Below, one piece after another: positions 33,313-44,775 of a stretch of DNA of 64,000 nt. The translations under genes were made by a program, and so were the position numbers. The notes beneath the pieces were generated by a model that worked only from the letters and a program-made list of their open reading frames with translations, made no database searches and was not told the DNA's origin. The DNA is from Platycnemis pennipes (lineage: Eukaryota; Arthropoda; Insecta; Odonata; Platycnemididae): positions 72,001 to 136,000 of the forward strand of contig OW121847.1 in the NCBI GenBank assembly GCA_933228895.1, read 5' to 3'. Positions within the stretch are counted from its first letter, which is position 1, and each line of letters opens with the position of its first letter.

Positions 33313-33564
33313 ACTGCACCTTGGTAAATAAAAGAATCTTCAGTTACTTAACTGTTTAAAAATGAAGGATAGACACGTAATTTTCGAATATTAATTCACC
33401 ATATTCTATTGAAAACAAACCACCCATTACTTGAACTCTAAATAAACCACAATTTTCCAAATAAAAACACTACAAAAATAAATTTAATGCTATGTCTAAG
33501 GTGAAAGGAACTTTTAAAAAACGAATCGCCCACTAAATTAATAGGATAACCATAATGCCATTAC
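33313..33564 (-). repeat. Dispersed 252-bp repeat, copy R2 (inverted relative to R1)
   Basis: Reverse complement of 20255-20507 with about 96% identity by eye, from ACTGCACCTTGG to CCATAATGCCATTAC. It lies on the side of the second element X end, and this geometry supports the inversion described in the findings. Confidence 0.9.
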
Positions 33565-34746
33565 ATTAGCTTATCGTTGCCTTCCAATTACTTATTCTAA
33601 ATGTTTACGCCCTAATAACTGACTTTTGTGCAATATTTTGATAGTAAAAGTGAAATATTGTCGGGAAAATTTTTTTACAAAATGATAAGTCAATGAAACA
33701 TCAACAGACAACGGATAAAAATTAACAGCTAATTAATATACACAGCAAAACTGTTATCTTCTTATTTAGGTGAATGAATCCCTTACATGTATAACCACCG
33801 TCGTGTGTATGTATTTATCCGATGTCACTCACTACTCATAAGAAATGTATTAGGCACGACCATTAATGATCACCGATAACGCCATAAATGTTCATTCCCC
33901 AAAGCACCAGTTAACAAATCATAACGATTTACCAATTGTATGCCACATATGATAATATTATCCAGAATACATGGGGCTGAACATGAGTTGCCAAACAGAA
34001 AACTGTGTCAATAATATCATTTCGCACCTAAGTTAATTCAAGCCACGTCGTAATATTAAAGATTATTACCTTTAAATTAACAATTTTTTTCCATTTTGTA
34101 ATAATATTATAAAAATACTATTACAAAATAGCGATACACCGGCAGATACAAAAATTAAATGACAATTACTAAAAATTTTAAAAAAGCAAAATGAATGTTA
34201 CCTTACCTTATTGTCTCGTACAAGAAGCTGGTTGCGATGTATATTCGTTGAACTAGGTTGTAGGATTCTTCTCGGAATCTGAATATTTACCATTGCAGCA
34301 GGAATAATAATGAGCAAAGCAAGGAAGCGAGCGCAGATTTATTACCAAAGTAAGACGGGCTCCAAAGATGGCGATTTTCACATGGCGAAAGAGTTTCATT
34401 TTTTCGCATGTTTTTCCGGAATTGGCCGAGAGAGCGAGCTAAATTTCGCCAAATGTCTGCTACCGTGTAGCTCAAGCCCGCATTAGATATAATACACCAG
34501 AAAGAATTTAGTCCTTCCTGAGAGTAATCTCTCGCTAAATAATTAACAGCGTAATTTAATCAATTGATTAAATTACAATATTAATATTTAACTACTTCTA
34601 TTCTTCCAAGTGGATCCATTATTATGATCACGGATAAGTCGCTGACATGTTTTCTCCGTGATATCCGTCCCTGAAATCCGAAGAGCACCTTTTCCGTTAT
34701 ATATCCCCCTCATATCTGGGAAACGATATCCCCTGTGCTAGCTGGG
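33565..34746 (+). mobile_element. Remainder of unknown TIR element X (second half)
   Basis: AT-rich sequence with no coding frame of note, ending in CCCCTGTGCTAGCTGGG directly at the C-terminal piggyBac half. If the inversion model is right, element X consists of the reverse of 20508-20761, then R2, then this segment, about 1.7 kb in total, with matching inverted ends. The 33565-34560 part shows nothing recognisable. Confidence 0.4.
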
Positions 34747-35707
34747 ATAATGTCTGTTTGGTTTTAGGAAAAATTGTACATTAGTTTCGTTCGTCCCAAG
34801 TACAGGAAAAAATGTTCTCTTGATTTCAAGCATGCACGACAATGACCAAGTGGATGCAATAACTAAAAAACCTGAGATCATTTTGACCTATAGCAACACG
34901 AAAGGTGGAGTAGATATAGTGGATAGGTTGTGCGCTAACTACAATTGCGCTAGACCACCAAGGCAAATGGTCGTGTTTTATTCATTATTAAATATATCAA
35001 CAATAAACTCTCAAGTAATATACACTGTAAACAACAAGAAAGAAAACCTTGCACGGCGTAAATTTACTGAAGGAATTGCATTTACCCTGATTGAAAAACA
35101 TCTTAGGAATCGTGCATCTATGGAAAACATACCACGAATCACTCGTTTACGGAAAAATGAACTACTGACCATTAAGCCATCAGAACTACCTCCTAATCCT
35201 ACTGAAGGGCAGATTGGGCGCTGTAAATATTGTGACAGTAAGAGAAATTGTAAAACGCGATACTCTTGCAAAATTTGCAACTCATTTCTCTGCCTTGAAC
35301 ACGTAACCTTGCTATGCGAAAGGTGTTATGCCAAAAATGCAGAAGCCTTCTTTTGACATTGATATTTTTGAAAGATGCCTGATTATGTATGATTGAATAT
35401 CTTTTTAATTTCTGGCATGTCATGTAAATGAAACCTATTGTTATTTATCAATACCTTGTATCGGATTTATTGGTGTACTAATGAAAAAATGCTAATGTTT
35501 AAATATTGATTCCTGTTAACATTCAAATGAATAAAGAATGAAAAACATTGTGTTTGTAGTGAAAATGTGAAATAAATGTTTATAATTAGCAATGCAATTT
35601 TGTTATTTAATGCTAATTCAAGGAAATACTCAATTATTTTCAAAACAGCATAAGAGACCACATCGGTCACCACTCATGAACCAAAAATTCACGTCACCAC
35701 TCTAGGA
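34747..35707 (+). mobile_element. piggyBac transposon, detached 3' third of copy A
   Basis: It starts at the exact transposase codon region where copy A stops, after element X's terminal repeat. It continues through the C-terminal coding region and a 3' non-coding region nearly identical to that of copy B, and ends in CACCACTCTAGGA followed by TTAA (35708-35711). The orientation is opposite to the N-terminal half. The terminal motif is partly duplicated (CACCACTC at about 35668 and again at 35695). Confidence 0.88.
34751..35356 (+). pseudogene. piggyBac transposase pseudogene, C-terminal part
   Basis: An open frame of 201 codons with no start of its own. It contains the third catalytic aspartate in NTKGGVDIVDRL and ends in the cysteine-rich zinc-binding domain (CKYCD, CKICNSFLCLEH, CERC). 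Relative to copy B it lacks two codons around ARPPRQMVV. It is intact to the stop but lacks the first two catalytic aspartates, so it cannot act alone. The end-binding zinc domain is complete. Confidence 0.88.
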
Positions 35708-35777
35708 TTAAATAAAATACACAATCGATGTAAATTTAAATATGATTTTTATTCACATGGCCATGCATCCTTGAATT

Positions 35778-38219
35778 TTAACCTTTTGTAACCATAAGGA
35801 AGAGTGCGAACTCTATCGCTTGATACCACTCCTCGAAACGGATGGCGTACGATTTAGCCCTTAATCCTATAAATTCTAAAATTTTCCTGTGCCCACCCTC
35901 GTCGGACCACAGACCCTTGCGTGTCCCTCTCGTTTTGATGATATAGTCGTCCGGATCATCTTCAAGTGGGCCTAAAATTTGATCATGAAGCATCGTTAAC
36001 AGCGGATGCTGCTGGCATTTAGTGAAATGTATCATTAGACAATCGGTATCTGAATACAAACAGGATGCATTGTCTCCGAACACAGTATGCACACGGTACA
36101 AAATGTTATACATGCGAAGTTTCGCCAACTCTAGAATGGAAAATCCCAGTTGCACGGGTTTATTCACTAAAACATCTTTCTTTTCGAATTCATAAAAATA
36201 TTTGTCCTCTATCTGGATATAATTCAGACAATCTTTTAGGAAAGAATTGGTTCTCCCCGTTTCCGGATTTCTCTCTTCCTGGTAGACAGCGAATCTTTTA
36301 TATTTAAAGGGGTCCTCACATGTTTTTCCACATAAACTACTATTTTGCAATTTTATCATATTGGAATAACACTTACTGCTCGTTTCCTTTCTCATATAAA
36401 TTTCGCGTGTCACAAAGTCTCTAAATAAATAATCTTGGGTGAAAACAAAGACCCTGTGGACGGCTTTAATGATCAAGCCGTTATCGACATAATACCGGAA
36501 TAGTGTTCTGCTGTGCACTAGGTAATTGCCCTTATCCAGAAACGTGGTACAGAGTCTTTTGTTGAACTTGTGCGGAGCCAGAGGATATTCATGATGAACA
36601 TCGTGAAGCCGGGAGGGGTAACTGAGGTCCACCAGGGCCAAAAAGCAACGATCTCCATCCTCTGCCCATCGCTGCCAATCGATGCCAACTTGTTCAGTGT
36701 TTCTACGTGCTCTATGCACAACTTTTCCCACATCACACTAGAGTACAAACCGTTAATATCCATGAAAAATATGTGTTAATCCGAACGTCCCTCCGCATTA
36801 GCATGTCTCTTTACGCATTGGGCGACTCCTCCTATGATATTGTCCTTAACCAACACGTATAGTTCAGGATCCGTTGTAACTTTAAAAGCCGATGGGTTCG
36901 ATACCTAGCTGCAATACCACGTAAAAGAGGGAATCCCCTGGAAATAAACTGGGTCGCAACCATATGTGACGAAGGATGCGTCTCGAAAGGACTCGAATAC
37001 TTCCGTCAACAATGCGACGTCTAGATCGAGGTAAAAGTTATGATAGTCCTTGAAGGTCAGCATGCATTCTTTATCGAATACGTCGAAGGCGATGGCCTTA
37101 TCTTGTTGAACGCCCGTGACCCGACTATACCATGCGCTCTCGTCTGCCGGGAGCGTGTGACGTAGTTTATCAATGGCGTCGAACCATTCATATGGGAAAG
37201 GGACCTTGTGTTGATATCCCTCCGGCAGAAATTTGAGCATGTCGATCGTATGAGAGAGAGAGCATCCAGGGAGGAGGGCAAAAAATTAAAACTATCCATT
37301 ATTCTGAACCTCGTATCATCAGTCAAAACGGCCATCACATCTATTTTCTCAAACGACTTCGCGTTACATTGCACCCGAGTGCCGAATTCGCGAATGATTT
37401 CGCGTAGTATTAAATGACTATCATAACCGCGGAAATTATGAAATAGGATCACGGCTGCGTTTTCGTAATAATGCCAACACCTCTTGTGATACGATCCCAT
37501 GGTGCCATCGATGAAATTACGTCTCCCGTGAAACACAAAGTCCCTATTTACAATTTCGTTCCCGCATATCATGCATTGCTTGGTTTCGACCCCCAGAGTA
37601 AGAGACCACTGCTTCACCCATGCGGCCACCGAGTGCACGAAATGTTCAGCGAGCTCAGGCTGATCATCCACGGTTTGGGGGTCCTTTTTAATTATTTTTC
37701 CTTTAATGACTGTATACCAGCAGTAACCCGAGAGGTGATGCTCCCATCGACATAGGCCTCGAAGTAAATCACAAGGAAGTGCTTACATTTAGGTTTGCTA
37801 TCGGGTCGCGGTTCGGTCGCACATTTCACCTGCAAGTCACAAGTCCTCCTCACAAGTGACTCCTGCGTGTGCTATCTTTTGCAGCCATCGCAGAATATTC
37901 TAGCGGTACCCTTGGTTTTGTCCCTTAAAAAGGCGTCCAGCTTCGTAATGAAGGAAAACTTCTTATTTTTATAAAAGAGACGTATTAACCTTTCAGAGGG
38001 CGTCAAAGAAACATCGTTCCCCCTTTCGTTGAACACCTGTATATTATATTTACCAGTACATACATGCCATGCGGGTAATTCGGATAAATGCATACTGTCC
38101 ACATTCACCACAGGGTTTTCCACGAGCCACCTGTCGATCCGCCTCATCTGCTGCTGGTTATTCAGGGACGTATCCCACGTGTGCGACAACGCCATACAAC
38201 CAGCAAAGGTGTTCTGCAT
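35778..38219 (-). pseudogene. Protein-primed type-B DNA polymerase pseudogene (Polinton/Maverick-like)
   Basis: A broken minus-strand coding region in at least five frame segments. Exonuclease signatures: a degraded Exo I (VIYFEAYVDG, first Asp replaced), Exo II as NFRGYDSH, and Exo III as FYLDLDVALL. Polymerase motif A appears as MDINGLYSSVM and motif C as YSDTDCL. This combination is typical of protein-primed polymerases of Polinton/Maverick elements and related insect DNA viruses or linear plasmids. Frame breaks lie near 37871, 37671, 37240, 36905 and 36750. No integrase, capsid or protease gene is seen nearby. It directly abuts the TTAA end of the piggyBac fragment. Confidence 0.82.
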
Positions 38220-38290
38220 CCTAGTCCTCCTCGCGCCAGGGTTCCGGGAGTTGCCGTGACTCCGACACGATTCCGAATTGTGTCAAAGCA

Positions 38291-40582
38291 GTGCATCATT
38301 TGAAGACTCCGGCCGCAAAAAGAATTTTACACCGCACCAGCCGCGCTCTTTTGAGGGAGCGTATTCACGCAACCAGGTTCCAGCTCCATCAATGCACCGA
38401 AGAACTTTATTTCCTGCACCTCTCGCTAGGGAAGACGCTGAAAGCTGAGATATGGGACCATGTCGACCACATCACCTTCACTTCGGCCATCAGGACCTTC
38501 CAATCTGTCACCGCCAAGCAGAAGAAGAAATTCGAGCGGCTCCACGAAAGACAACACCCGAAGTCTCCGGTTGGCGACACCAAGATCATCCACAACTTGG
38601 CGGGAATTCACCTCAATGAAGCAGCCACTCTGTCTTATCCAAGGGTTTGAATTTTGCCATCTCTCCACACCGAATACCAAAAGAGGAAATGGTAATAGGC
38701 GTAGAAAATGCGCTGCGAAAATTACCACCCATCGAAGCTGACCCGATACGCCTGGAGGTTGCAGCCGTCATCTCGAAAGCTCGTGTCCCGAAGCCCAACA
38801 CTTCGGCTGCGGAAAGACGAGCCCTGCAGGAACTCAAATCCAACTCCGAGGTCCGGATTTTACCAGCCGACAAGGGAAACGCCACCGTCATCATCGCCAC
38901 GGCCGACTACCGACGAAAAATAGAGACCTTACTGGATGATGCGACTTACGTCAAAATTAAAAAAGACCCTACAGCCAGGATAGAGAGGGAGGCAAGAGAA
39001 CTAATCAAGCGCTCCCATATCCCTCCGGAAGAGCAACGGAGACTTTTGCCATCGTCATCGAGGCCGCCACGATTATACGGATTGCCAAAAGTACATAAGG
39101 AAGGCATACCGCTACGCCCTATCGTGAGCTCGATCGGATCTCCCACCTACGCCTTGGCCAGTCACCTCGCCCAGCAGTTACAACCTTTCATTGGACAAAC
39201 TGGCTCGTGCGTGAAAAATTCCGCGGATTTTGTCGGGAGAATAAAACAAATAAAAGTCGCGAAAACGGACATCCTGGTCTCCTTCGATGTGGTCTCTCTA
39301 TTTACGAAGGTGCCAATCAAGGACTCGGTAGACATCTTAAGAAAAATGATTCCGTTTGGACTACCAGCTGATTTCCCCAAGATGGTTGACTTCTGCCTGA
39401 GGAGCAATTACTTCCTCTGGGAGGGCCAATTCTTCGAACAAAAGGATGGAGCAGCCATGGGAAGCCCTCTCTCTCCGGTTGTGGCCAATCTCTTCATGGA
39501 GCATTTTGAAGAAGACGCTCTGGCATCATGCAGCCTTCGACCAACCTGCTGGCTACGCTACGTCGACGATACGTTCGTCATTTGGCCCCACGGGACGGAA
39601 AAATTACAAGTCTTTAAGAGGGAAATCAACTCAATACATCCCTCCATCCAATCCACTCTCAATTCCAATTCTCCAATAGGAGATGGAGGAGAATGGGACC
39701 CTACCTTTCTTAGATGTTCTGGTGAAGAAAGGAGACGACGGATCTCTGCGGCACTCCGTCTATAGAAAGAAAACCCACACGGATCGGTATCTCCATGCAA
39801 CCTCCCACCATCATCCAAGGCAAAAAGCGGCTTTAGTCAAAACCCTCATGCATAGGGCCAGAGTGGTGTGCGAGAACACTGCTCTAAAAGACGAGGAATC
39901 GCATCTGGCTGCCGCTCTCGTCGGAAATGGGTATTCGGAGTCGTTCGTGAGGAGACATATGAAGATGGAGCCAAGATTGCCCGAAAACAACCGGACGAAA
40001 CCGAAAGGATATGCTATGATTCCCTACGTTGCTGGATCGTCCGAACGCATTTCCCGCATACTTGGGAAAGCAGGCATAGAGACGCGGTTCGGCACGTTGA
40101 CAAAAACCAAAGACATATTACCATCCGCGAAGGACCGGCTTCACCCTCTTCACACAGAAGGAGTTTACGAAATACCGTGCACTTGCGGTAAAGTGTACAT
40201 AGGGCAAAGCGGAAGGTCGGTAGCGTGCCGATTAAAGGAACATCGGAGAGCGATCCTGCGTGGCAATGGAAAAGAATCGGCGGTTGCAGACCACGCCCTC
40301 TCGGGAGAGGGCCACCGGATCTTGACCGAGGAGACGAAGGTCATCTCGAGGGAAAAATCGTATTTTCCTCGTTTAATTCGAGAGGCCGTCGAAATTGAGA
40401 AGAGGCCGCAAAACTTCAACAGAGATGACGGCATTCGATTTAGCGCGGTCTGGAAGAAACTCTTCCTAGGTGAACGACCCGCACAACTCACTGACGTCAG
40501 CAGCGGGGGGGGAGCGGTGAAAGAGAACGGCAACCAGCCAAGGCCAAGAGACAGGGGGAGGGGGGACACGGATCCCCCATAA
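38291..40582 (+). pseudogene. Penelope-like reverse transcriptase/GIY-YIG endonuclease pseudogene
   Basis: The three parts are in two frames. An N-terminal helical segment (38291-about 38640) is typical of Penelope proteins. The RT core follows, with LYGLPKVHK (about 39075), FDVVSLFTKVP (motif A), GAAMGSPLSPVVAN (motif B) and catalytic RYVDD (39556-39570). A frameshift near 39680 leads into LPFLDVLV and the endonuclease (about 40160-40440), with GVYEIPC, VYIGQSGRS, an R/H-rich helix, DHALSGEGH and EIEKRPQNFN. Frameshifts near 38640 and 39680 inactivate it, but catalytic residues are still present, so decay is moderate. This family primes on exposed DNA ends and its RT resembles telomerase. 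Confidence 0.88.
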
Positions 40583-40611
40583 ATAGCAGCATCTTCGCTT
40601 CTCAATAATCA

Positions 40612-40655
40612 TTTCCCTGATGACGTGCCCTGCAACGGGTATGAAAGCTTGGAGA
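40612..40655 (+). ncRNA. Hammerhead ribozyme motif in the Penelope 3' region
   Basis: Stem I TTTCC (40612-40616) pairs with GGAGA (40651-40655). The core CTGATGA is at 40617-40623, then one unpaired C. Stem II is GTGCCC/GGGTAT around TGCAAC, GAA is at 40643-40645, stem III is the self-complementary AGCT, and T is the cleavage-position base at 40650. All invariant core bases are present and stem I has five pairs (one G-U). Penelope-like elements are known to carry such minimal hammerheads that act as dimers through a palindromic stem III. The position just after the endonuclease gene fits. Confidence 0.65.
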
Positions 40656-40754
40656 AGGACAATGCCTGTGACGCAGCTGCCACCGAAAGTGACAACTGGA
40701 CATCATCCACACTGCGAAAACCTACGATCAGCCATTGCTCAAATCGTTATCTTT

Positions 40755-40813
40755 ACGATAACCCTAGTTCATGACTATCCCAGGACGATAACCCATAGTT
40801 CATGACTATCCCA
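40755..40813 (+). repeat. Tandem duplication of a 29-30 bp unit
   Basis: Two adjacent units, each ACGATAACCC then TAGTTCATGACTATCCCA, at the 3' end of the Penelope-like element. It may be part of its tail. Confidence 0.85.
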
Positions 40814-40984
40814 TTGCGCACTTTGTGTAACATCGCGGATGCAATTCGTATCATAGAGAACCCGCCCCCAGCCGTGCCGTCCCCGGCCGGTCCGAAACAA
40901 TTGTATATATAAGCTGATCGTCAGCTGAGGTCATTTGCGCCAATTAGGATAGGTGGGTAATTGGGCAATGGTAGGAGTTTTCAG

Positions 40985-41228
40985 GGAAAGTGGGGAAGGG
41001 TAAAGAGAAACCCGGCGTCGGCATTAGCTTATTCTTAACGAAATGCGCCAAGGGGACCACGGCTTAACGTCCCATCCGACGGACGGAGTACTTAACTTGA
41101 AATGTCCTCCACTAGGCACTCAAGCGAGCACCGGTTTTCCACTGAAAAACCGCCACTGCCGGGAATCGAACCCGGGTCCTCGGGATGGGAGGCCAGTCCT
41201 CTAGCCACCACACCAACCCGATCCCCAA
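40985..41228 (-). mobile_element. tRNA-derived SINE
   Basis: Read on the minus strand from 41228, a tRNA-like head with an A-box region (TGGCTAGAGGACTGG) and a perfect B box GGTTCGATTCC (41162-41173), closest in style to tRNA-Gly with CCTCCCA in the anticodon area. It is followed by a non-tRNA body with the block GGATGGGACGTTAAGCCG. The head does not fold as a clean tRNA acceptor stem, and body sequence follows without a tRNA 3' end, so I call it a SINE and not a tRNA gene. The 3' boundary is approximate. Confidence 0.65.
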
Positions 41229-41274
41229 TTCTTAGCATATTTCTATCGTCATCTGCAAACTTATTAGCTTCGAA

Positions 41275-41670
41275 CTCACTTAAAAGGCTTAGCCTAAATT
41301 TTGCCATGTGCTCTCATAGTAATTACCATACTAGTCCTTACATTAAATTCGTAACATGATGCAATTATTGTCAAGACCTTCAACAAAGCTTACTGATCTC
41401 CCTTTCATACGTTCTAATTCCCTTAGCATACCTTAATTGTACGGATTCCATATGCTAGCGTCAGCGACCCAAGTGAGGCCTGACAGCTGATGAGAAGCTC
41501 CTTTTTCGGACTCTCTCATCGCATTTACCCACAAACCTTTGTAACCTACGGTTGGCTACGCATGTTATTCCCCTGGCAAGATTTCCAACATGTCATGCCT
41601 TCGGTGACGGTGACTGATTATTTAATATATTCCAAGTTAGATATTTTATTTTGTTTGATGTAATAAGGAA
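41275..41670 (-). mobile_element. CR1-like non-LTR retrotransposon fragment (RT C-terminus)
   Basis: A degenerate minus-strand copy of the region after the RT domain. It aligns with 63065-63480 through matching blocks such as GTACGGATTCCATATGCTAGC and GAGGCCTGAC. It encodes eroded versions of the YAAS.WDP and RFVKGRYD-type motifs. Several indels are present and there is no open frame. Confidence 0.75.
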
Positions 41671-41699
41671 TTTGGAGGAGGGAAGGGAGACATTTCTTT

Positions 41700-42860
41700 C
41701 GCAAAAGTTCAGTGCCGCGTTTTATTCAAATTCAATTCAAACTGCTGAAGTGGAAGAGATTGGGACTTGACTTCGGGGAAGTTCTCGACGTCATTATCAG
41801 GAATGAAAAAAATGAATGACGAAATTCGCCTCGAAATCTCCGTCCAGCATTGGCTCGGTTATTTAAAGGTCATGGGATCCAACCCCGCCTCAAGCATGGA
41901 CTATCCTGTCTTAGGATTAAGTTAGACCTTAAAAGAAGGAGAAATTTATAAGGTAATTCTACCAATTTTATTGCCTTTCAACTGTGATCGTAATCTTTTA
42001 TACCTCCACTCCGTTGGTGTGACGTGAATGAAGCCGAGGGGTCCGTACAGACTATAGTATGCACCACACTGTCGTTTTGCTTGGCGGGAGATATCAAGGG
42101 CCAACTAGGAATACCACTTGTACTCACCCCCCTCCATTTATCCAATTTCCGACCCTTATTTTTACAAAAGCGATAAAACCAGACGTGCCCCTCGGCTGAA
42201 GTAAGGTTCAGTGACTCCACTTCATTCAACGCCAAGACAAAGAGTTTTTCACGGAAACGTTGGTCGAAAGACTTTGGTGTCTCAGATGCTTCGCTTTAAA
42301 ATTGGGACCTAGGGTCTCCGAGTCAGAATTTCCCGCTTCTCTTCCGGTCTGGTGACCCACGGACCCCCACCGACACGAGTAGACCTACTCAGTGAGGATT
42401 CATAATGCCCGAATCAATACACTAACATTTTTTTAGTCAGCACATCCGATAGGTACCTACTCATTACATTATACCCAATTTACCGGTTTTGTTGAAGAAG
42501 CATTAAATATTTCCGAAGAGGCCCACCTTTCTGACTTCAATTATTAAGTTATTTTTTTCTGAGGTGCTTCGCTCTCGGCGCTGACAGTGAGAAGGAATCA
42601 TTTCAGCGTTTGCGAACTCACGGCCTCCCAAGTTCAAGGCGACGCAATCCCTCGCATTAGTTCCTCAATCGACTTGGTGCGAGGCAGAAACACAATCAGC
42701 TGATCAGCAGTGTGTGCAATTCGAGCGAGTGTGCGACGTTTCCGTCTAGTAATAGGGAGGTGCTTCTAGATTCAAGTCTTTTTCACAAAGTAGCTTGTAT
42801 TTTTTGTGAGTGATTAAGTCTACCTTTGGAGGTGTAGCATATCGACAAGTATCGTATATC
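41700..42860. other. No recognisable gene
   Basis: Unique-looking sequence. The longest frame (minus strand, 41978-42235) has no motif I can recognise. Confidence 0.5.
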
Positions 42861-42865
42861 TATCT

Positions 42866-43300
42866 ATATCTACATAATACCCTTCAAGCCACCTCAAAGG
42901 TGTGTGGCAGGGGATGAATTCTCACCAAACATGCAATACATATCATGCATTTAAAAGGATTAGTATTAATATATTACTCTATACTGCAATATTTAAAAAG
43001 ATAAAAATAGCAAACTAAGAACTAAAAAACGTGCTGTAGTTGGGTTACCTTCAAGTCCTTACACCAACATGCAACTACCTATGCTATGGATTGAATCACT
43101 CTCGTTGGACATATTTACCGCTATTCATACCCCTAATTGCACGAGGAAAAAAGGACATTTTGAATCTGTCAGTTCGGCAATCAATTTCTCTAATTTTGTA
43201 ATTATGGTCCACTCTATCCTAGTAAGTTGGGGTTCGCAAAATACTTTTAACGTCATCGCTGAAAATATTTGCTTGGAATTTATTTAGGATATTAAGTCTA
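42866..43300 (-). mobile_element. CR1-like 3' end fragment
   Basis: Minus-strand 3' tail: TATCTACATAATACCCTTCAAG complements the TAGATG-type tail, then the CACACCTTTGAGGTGG block, and further in the coding remnant with CGAACTGACAGATTCAAAATG. It matches the 3' ends at 54558-55044 and 52640-52995. Confidence 0.82.
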
Positions 43301-43595
43301 AAAAACGTTAATGTTAAGTGTCCCCGTGAAGATTATGTTGCTGATTTATGTCTGAAAAATTGTTCTTTTTACAGCTTTAAAAATAACCTCATTTTATTAA
43401 AGTTTACGATTCGGTAGGGCATTTATCCATATTTAGCCACGAACAGTGTAAAGAAACAATTGAAGATTAATAGCTTAGAATTCTTAAACCTTTGAGGAGC
43501 TTATGAGGAACGATGTTCAAAGATAAATTATTATACAACATAGTGAATGGGAAACACTTCCGTCGAAGGGAATAGTGTAAACAAATACTTTATCT

Positions 43596-43690
43596 GCAGC
43601 TACACAATGCACTGCAAGCCGCCAGGATGGTGTGTGGCAGGTAGGTGAATATCACTAGACATGCACTACTGATCATACTTACGTAAAGTA
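43596..43690 (-). mobile_element. Short CR1-like 3' tail
   Basis: About 95 bp of the same 3' end (GCAAGCCGCCAGGATGGTGTG, GACATGCACTACTGATCATA). It is 5'-truncated as usual for these elements. Between here and 44775 I see no gene. Confidence 0.7.
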
Positions 43691-44775
43691 CCCGAGGTTA
43701 GTACATAGAAACAACACACTGGCGTTATCCAGCAAATCGATGAAGATTTATCCCTATTGCTGCCTTCATGCGTAAATTTTATTTGAAATAGTTCAAAGAT
43801 CAGAGGTGATGTAGATGCCTACCCGAGTTTTTTCGCTGAAATTAGATTTTAATACTTAGATTTGTTGTTGCTGGTTGCGATGATTAAGAAGACAATAGAA
43901 AAGGAACTTGGGAACTTAATGTGGTGCGCAGTCGGCATTCATTTATTATTAACATTAACACGTATTTACTGAAACATGTAATCCGTATCACACCGCTGAA
44001 CTATCTTTCAAAATCTAAACTCGAAAATACCGAATTCCTCTTTTACGTTACAAAAGATACACGCAAATCAATCAGCAAGCAACGGGGGAGATCATATTTT
44101 CACCCTATTGCTATCAAAATCATTCAAGCGCATTCCTATAAAAGTGCACAGTCATCGACCAACTCAACTGACATTCGCTTTGCCAATTAAGATTCTCAAC
44201 GCAAAGGCCCAAGAAAAACATCGAAGAAAGACAAATCTGTTTTCGCTCTCCTCAACTCAATTGAAAAAAAAAGAGATGACTTCATCATTCGCGTTATCAA
44301 GGTCCGTGATCGGCCCCCAGGCATTTCAAAGCGTACAACGTCTAATTCAGCAACCGACAGAGAACTGAAATACAGCTCAGAGAAAGCGAACAGCTCTCAG
44401 GTGCAGGAAAAATATAAGCTTTGCCCAAAATTCTCTGTCAAAATATCATTTCTGCTGGAGAGTCTTAAATCACAGCATTGATAACATGGCTAAATCTCAA
44501 ATTACCTGCACCTTATGCTCAAAGCTCCATGCTTATCCACCTTATGATCAAAGTTATGCTCTATTCAAACCAATCAGCAATGAAACCATGACCATTTCGT
44601 AAAAGGAATTTCAACTGACGGAAATTGCCCACAAAAGGGGACCACCATGTTGAAAAAACTTAAGTGGGTGACCAGAATATATGAGAAGGGCGGTTCCAAT
44701 ACAAGCCTGGCAACACTCTCAACTTCAGCGCCAGAGATATCTCCAATAGTGAAGGAAGATTAGCTTCCCTTCACT
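43691..44775. other. No recognisable gene
   Basis: AT-rich unique sequence. Overlapping short frames at 43921-44368 have no recognisable features. Confidence 0.5.

Larger units (their letters stand above)
38250..40815 (+). mobile_element. Penelope-like retroelement with GIY-YIG endonuclease
   Basis: Contains the N-terminal region, reverse transcriptase, a C-terminal GIY-YIG endonuclease and a 3' non-coding region with a hammerhead motif. A tandem pair of about 29-bp units with TAGTTCATGACTATCCCA sits at the far end (40755-40813). Boundaries are approximate. No pLTR copy is visible upstream, where the polymerase pseudogene begins within tens of bases, so the 5' end is probably truncated. Confidence 0.85.

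Noticed and set aside
20765..34746. Inversion with breakpoints exactly at the piggyBac/X borders
   Set aside because: It would leave two X ends head to head with no mechanism. Recombination between R1 and R2 explains the same data with homologous sequence at the breakpoints.
38426..40605. Minus-strand frames over the Penelope-like element
   Set aside because: Antisense shadows of the RT and endonuclease coding frames, which carry the recognisable motifs on the plus strand.
41155..41228. Functional tRNA gene
   Set aside because: The B box is perfect but the acceptor arm does not pair cleanly, and a SINE-type body follows.
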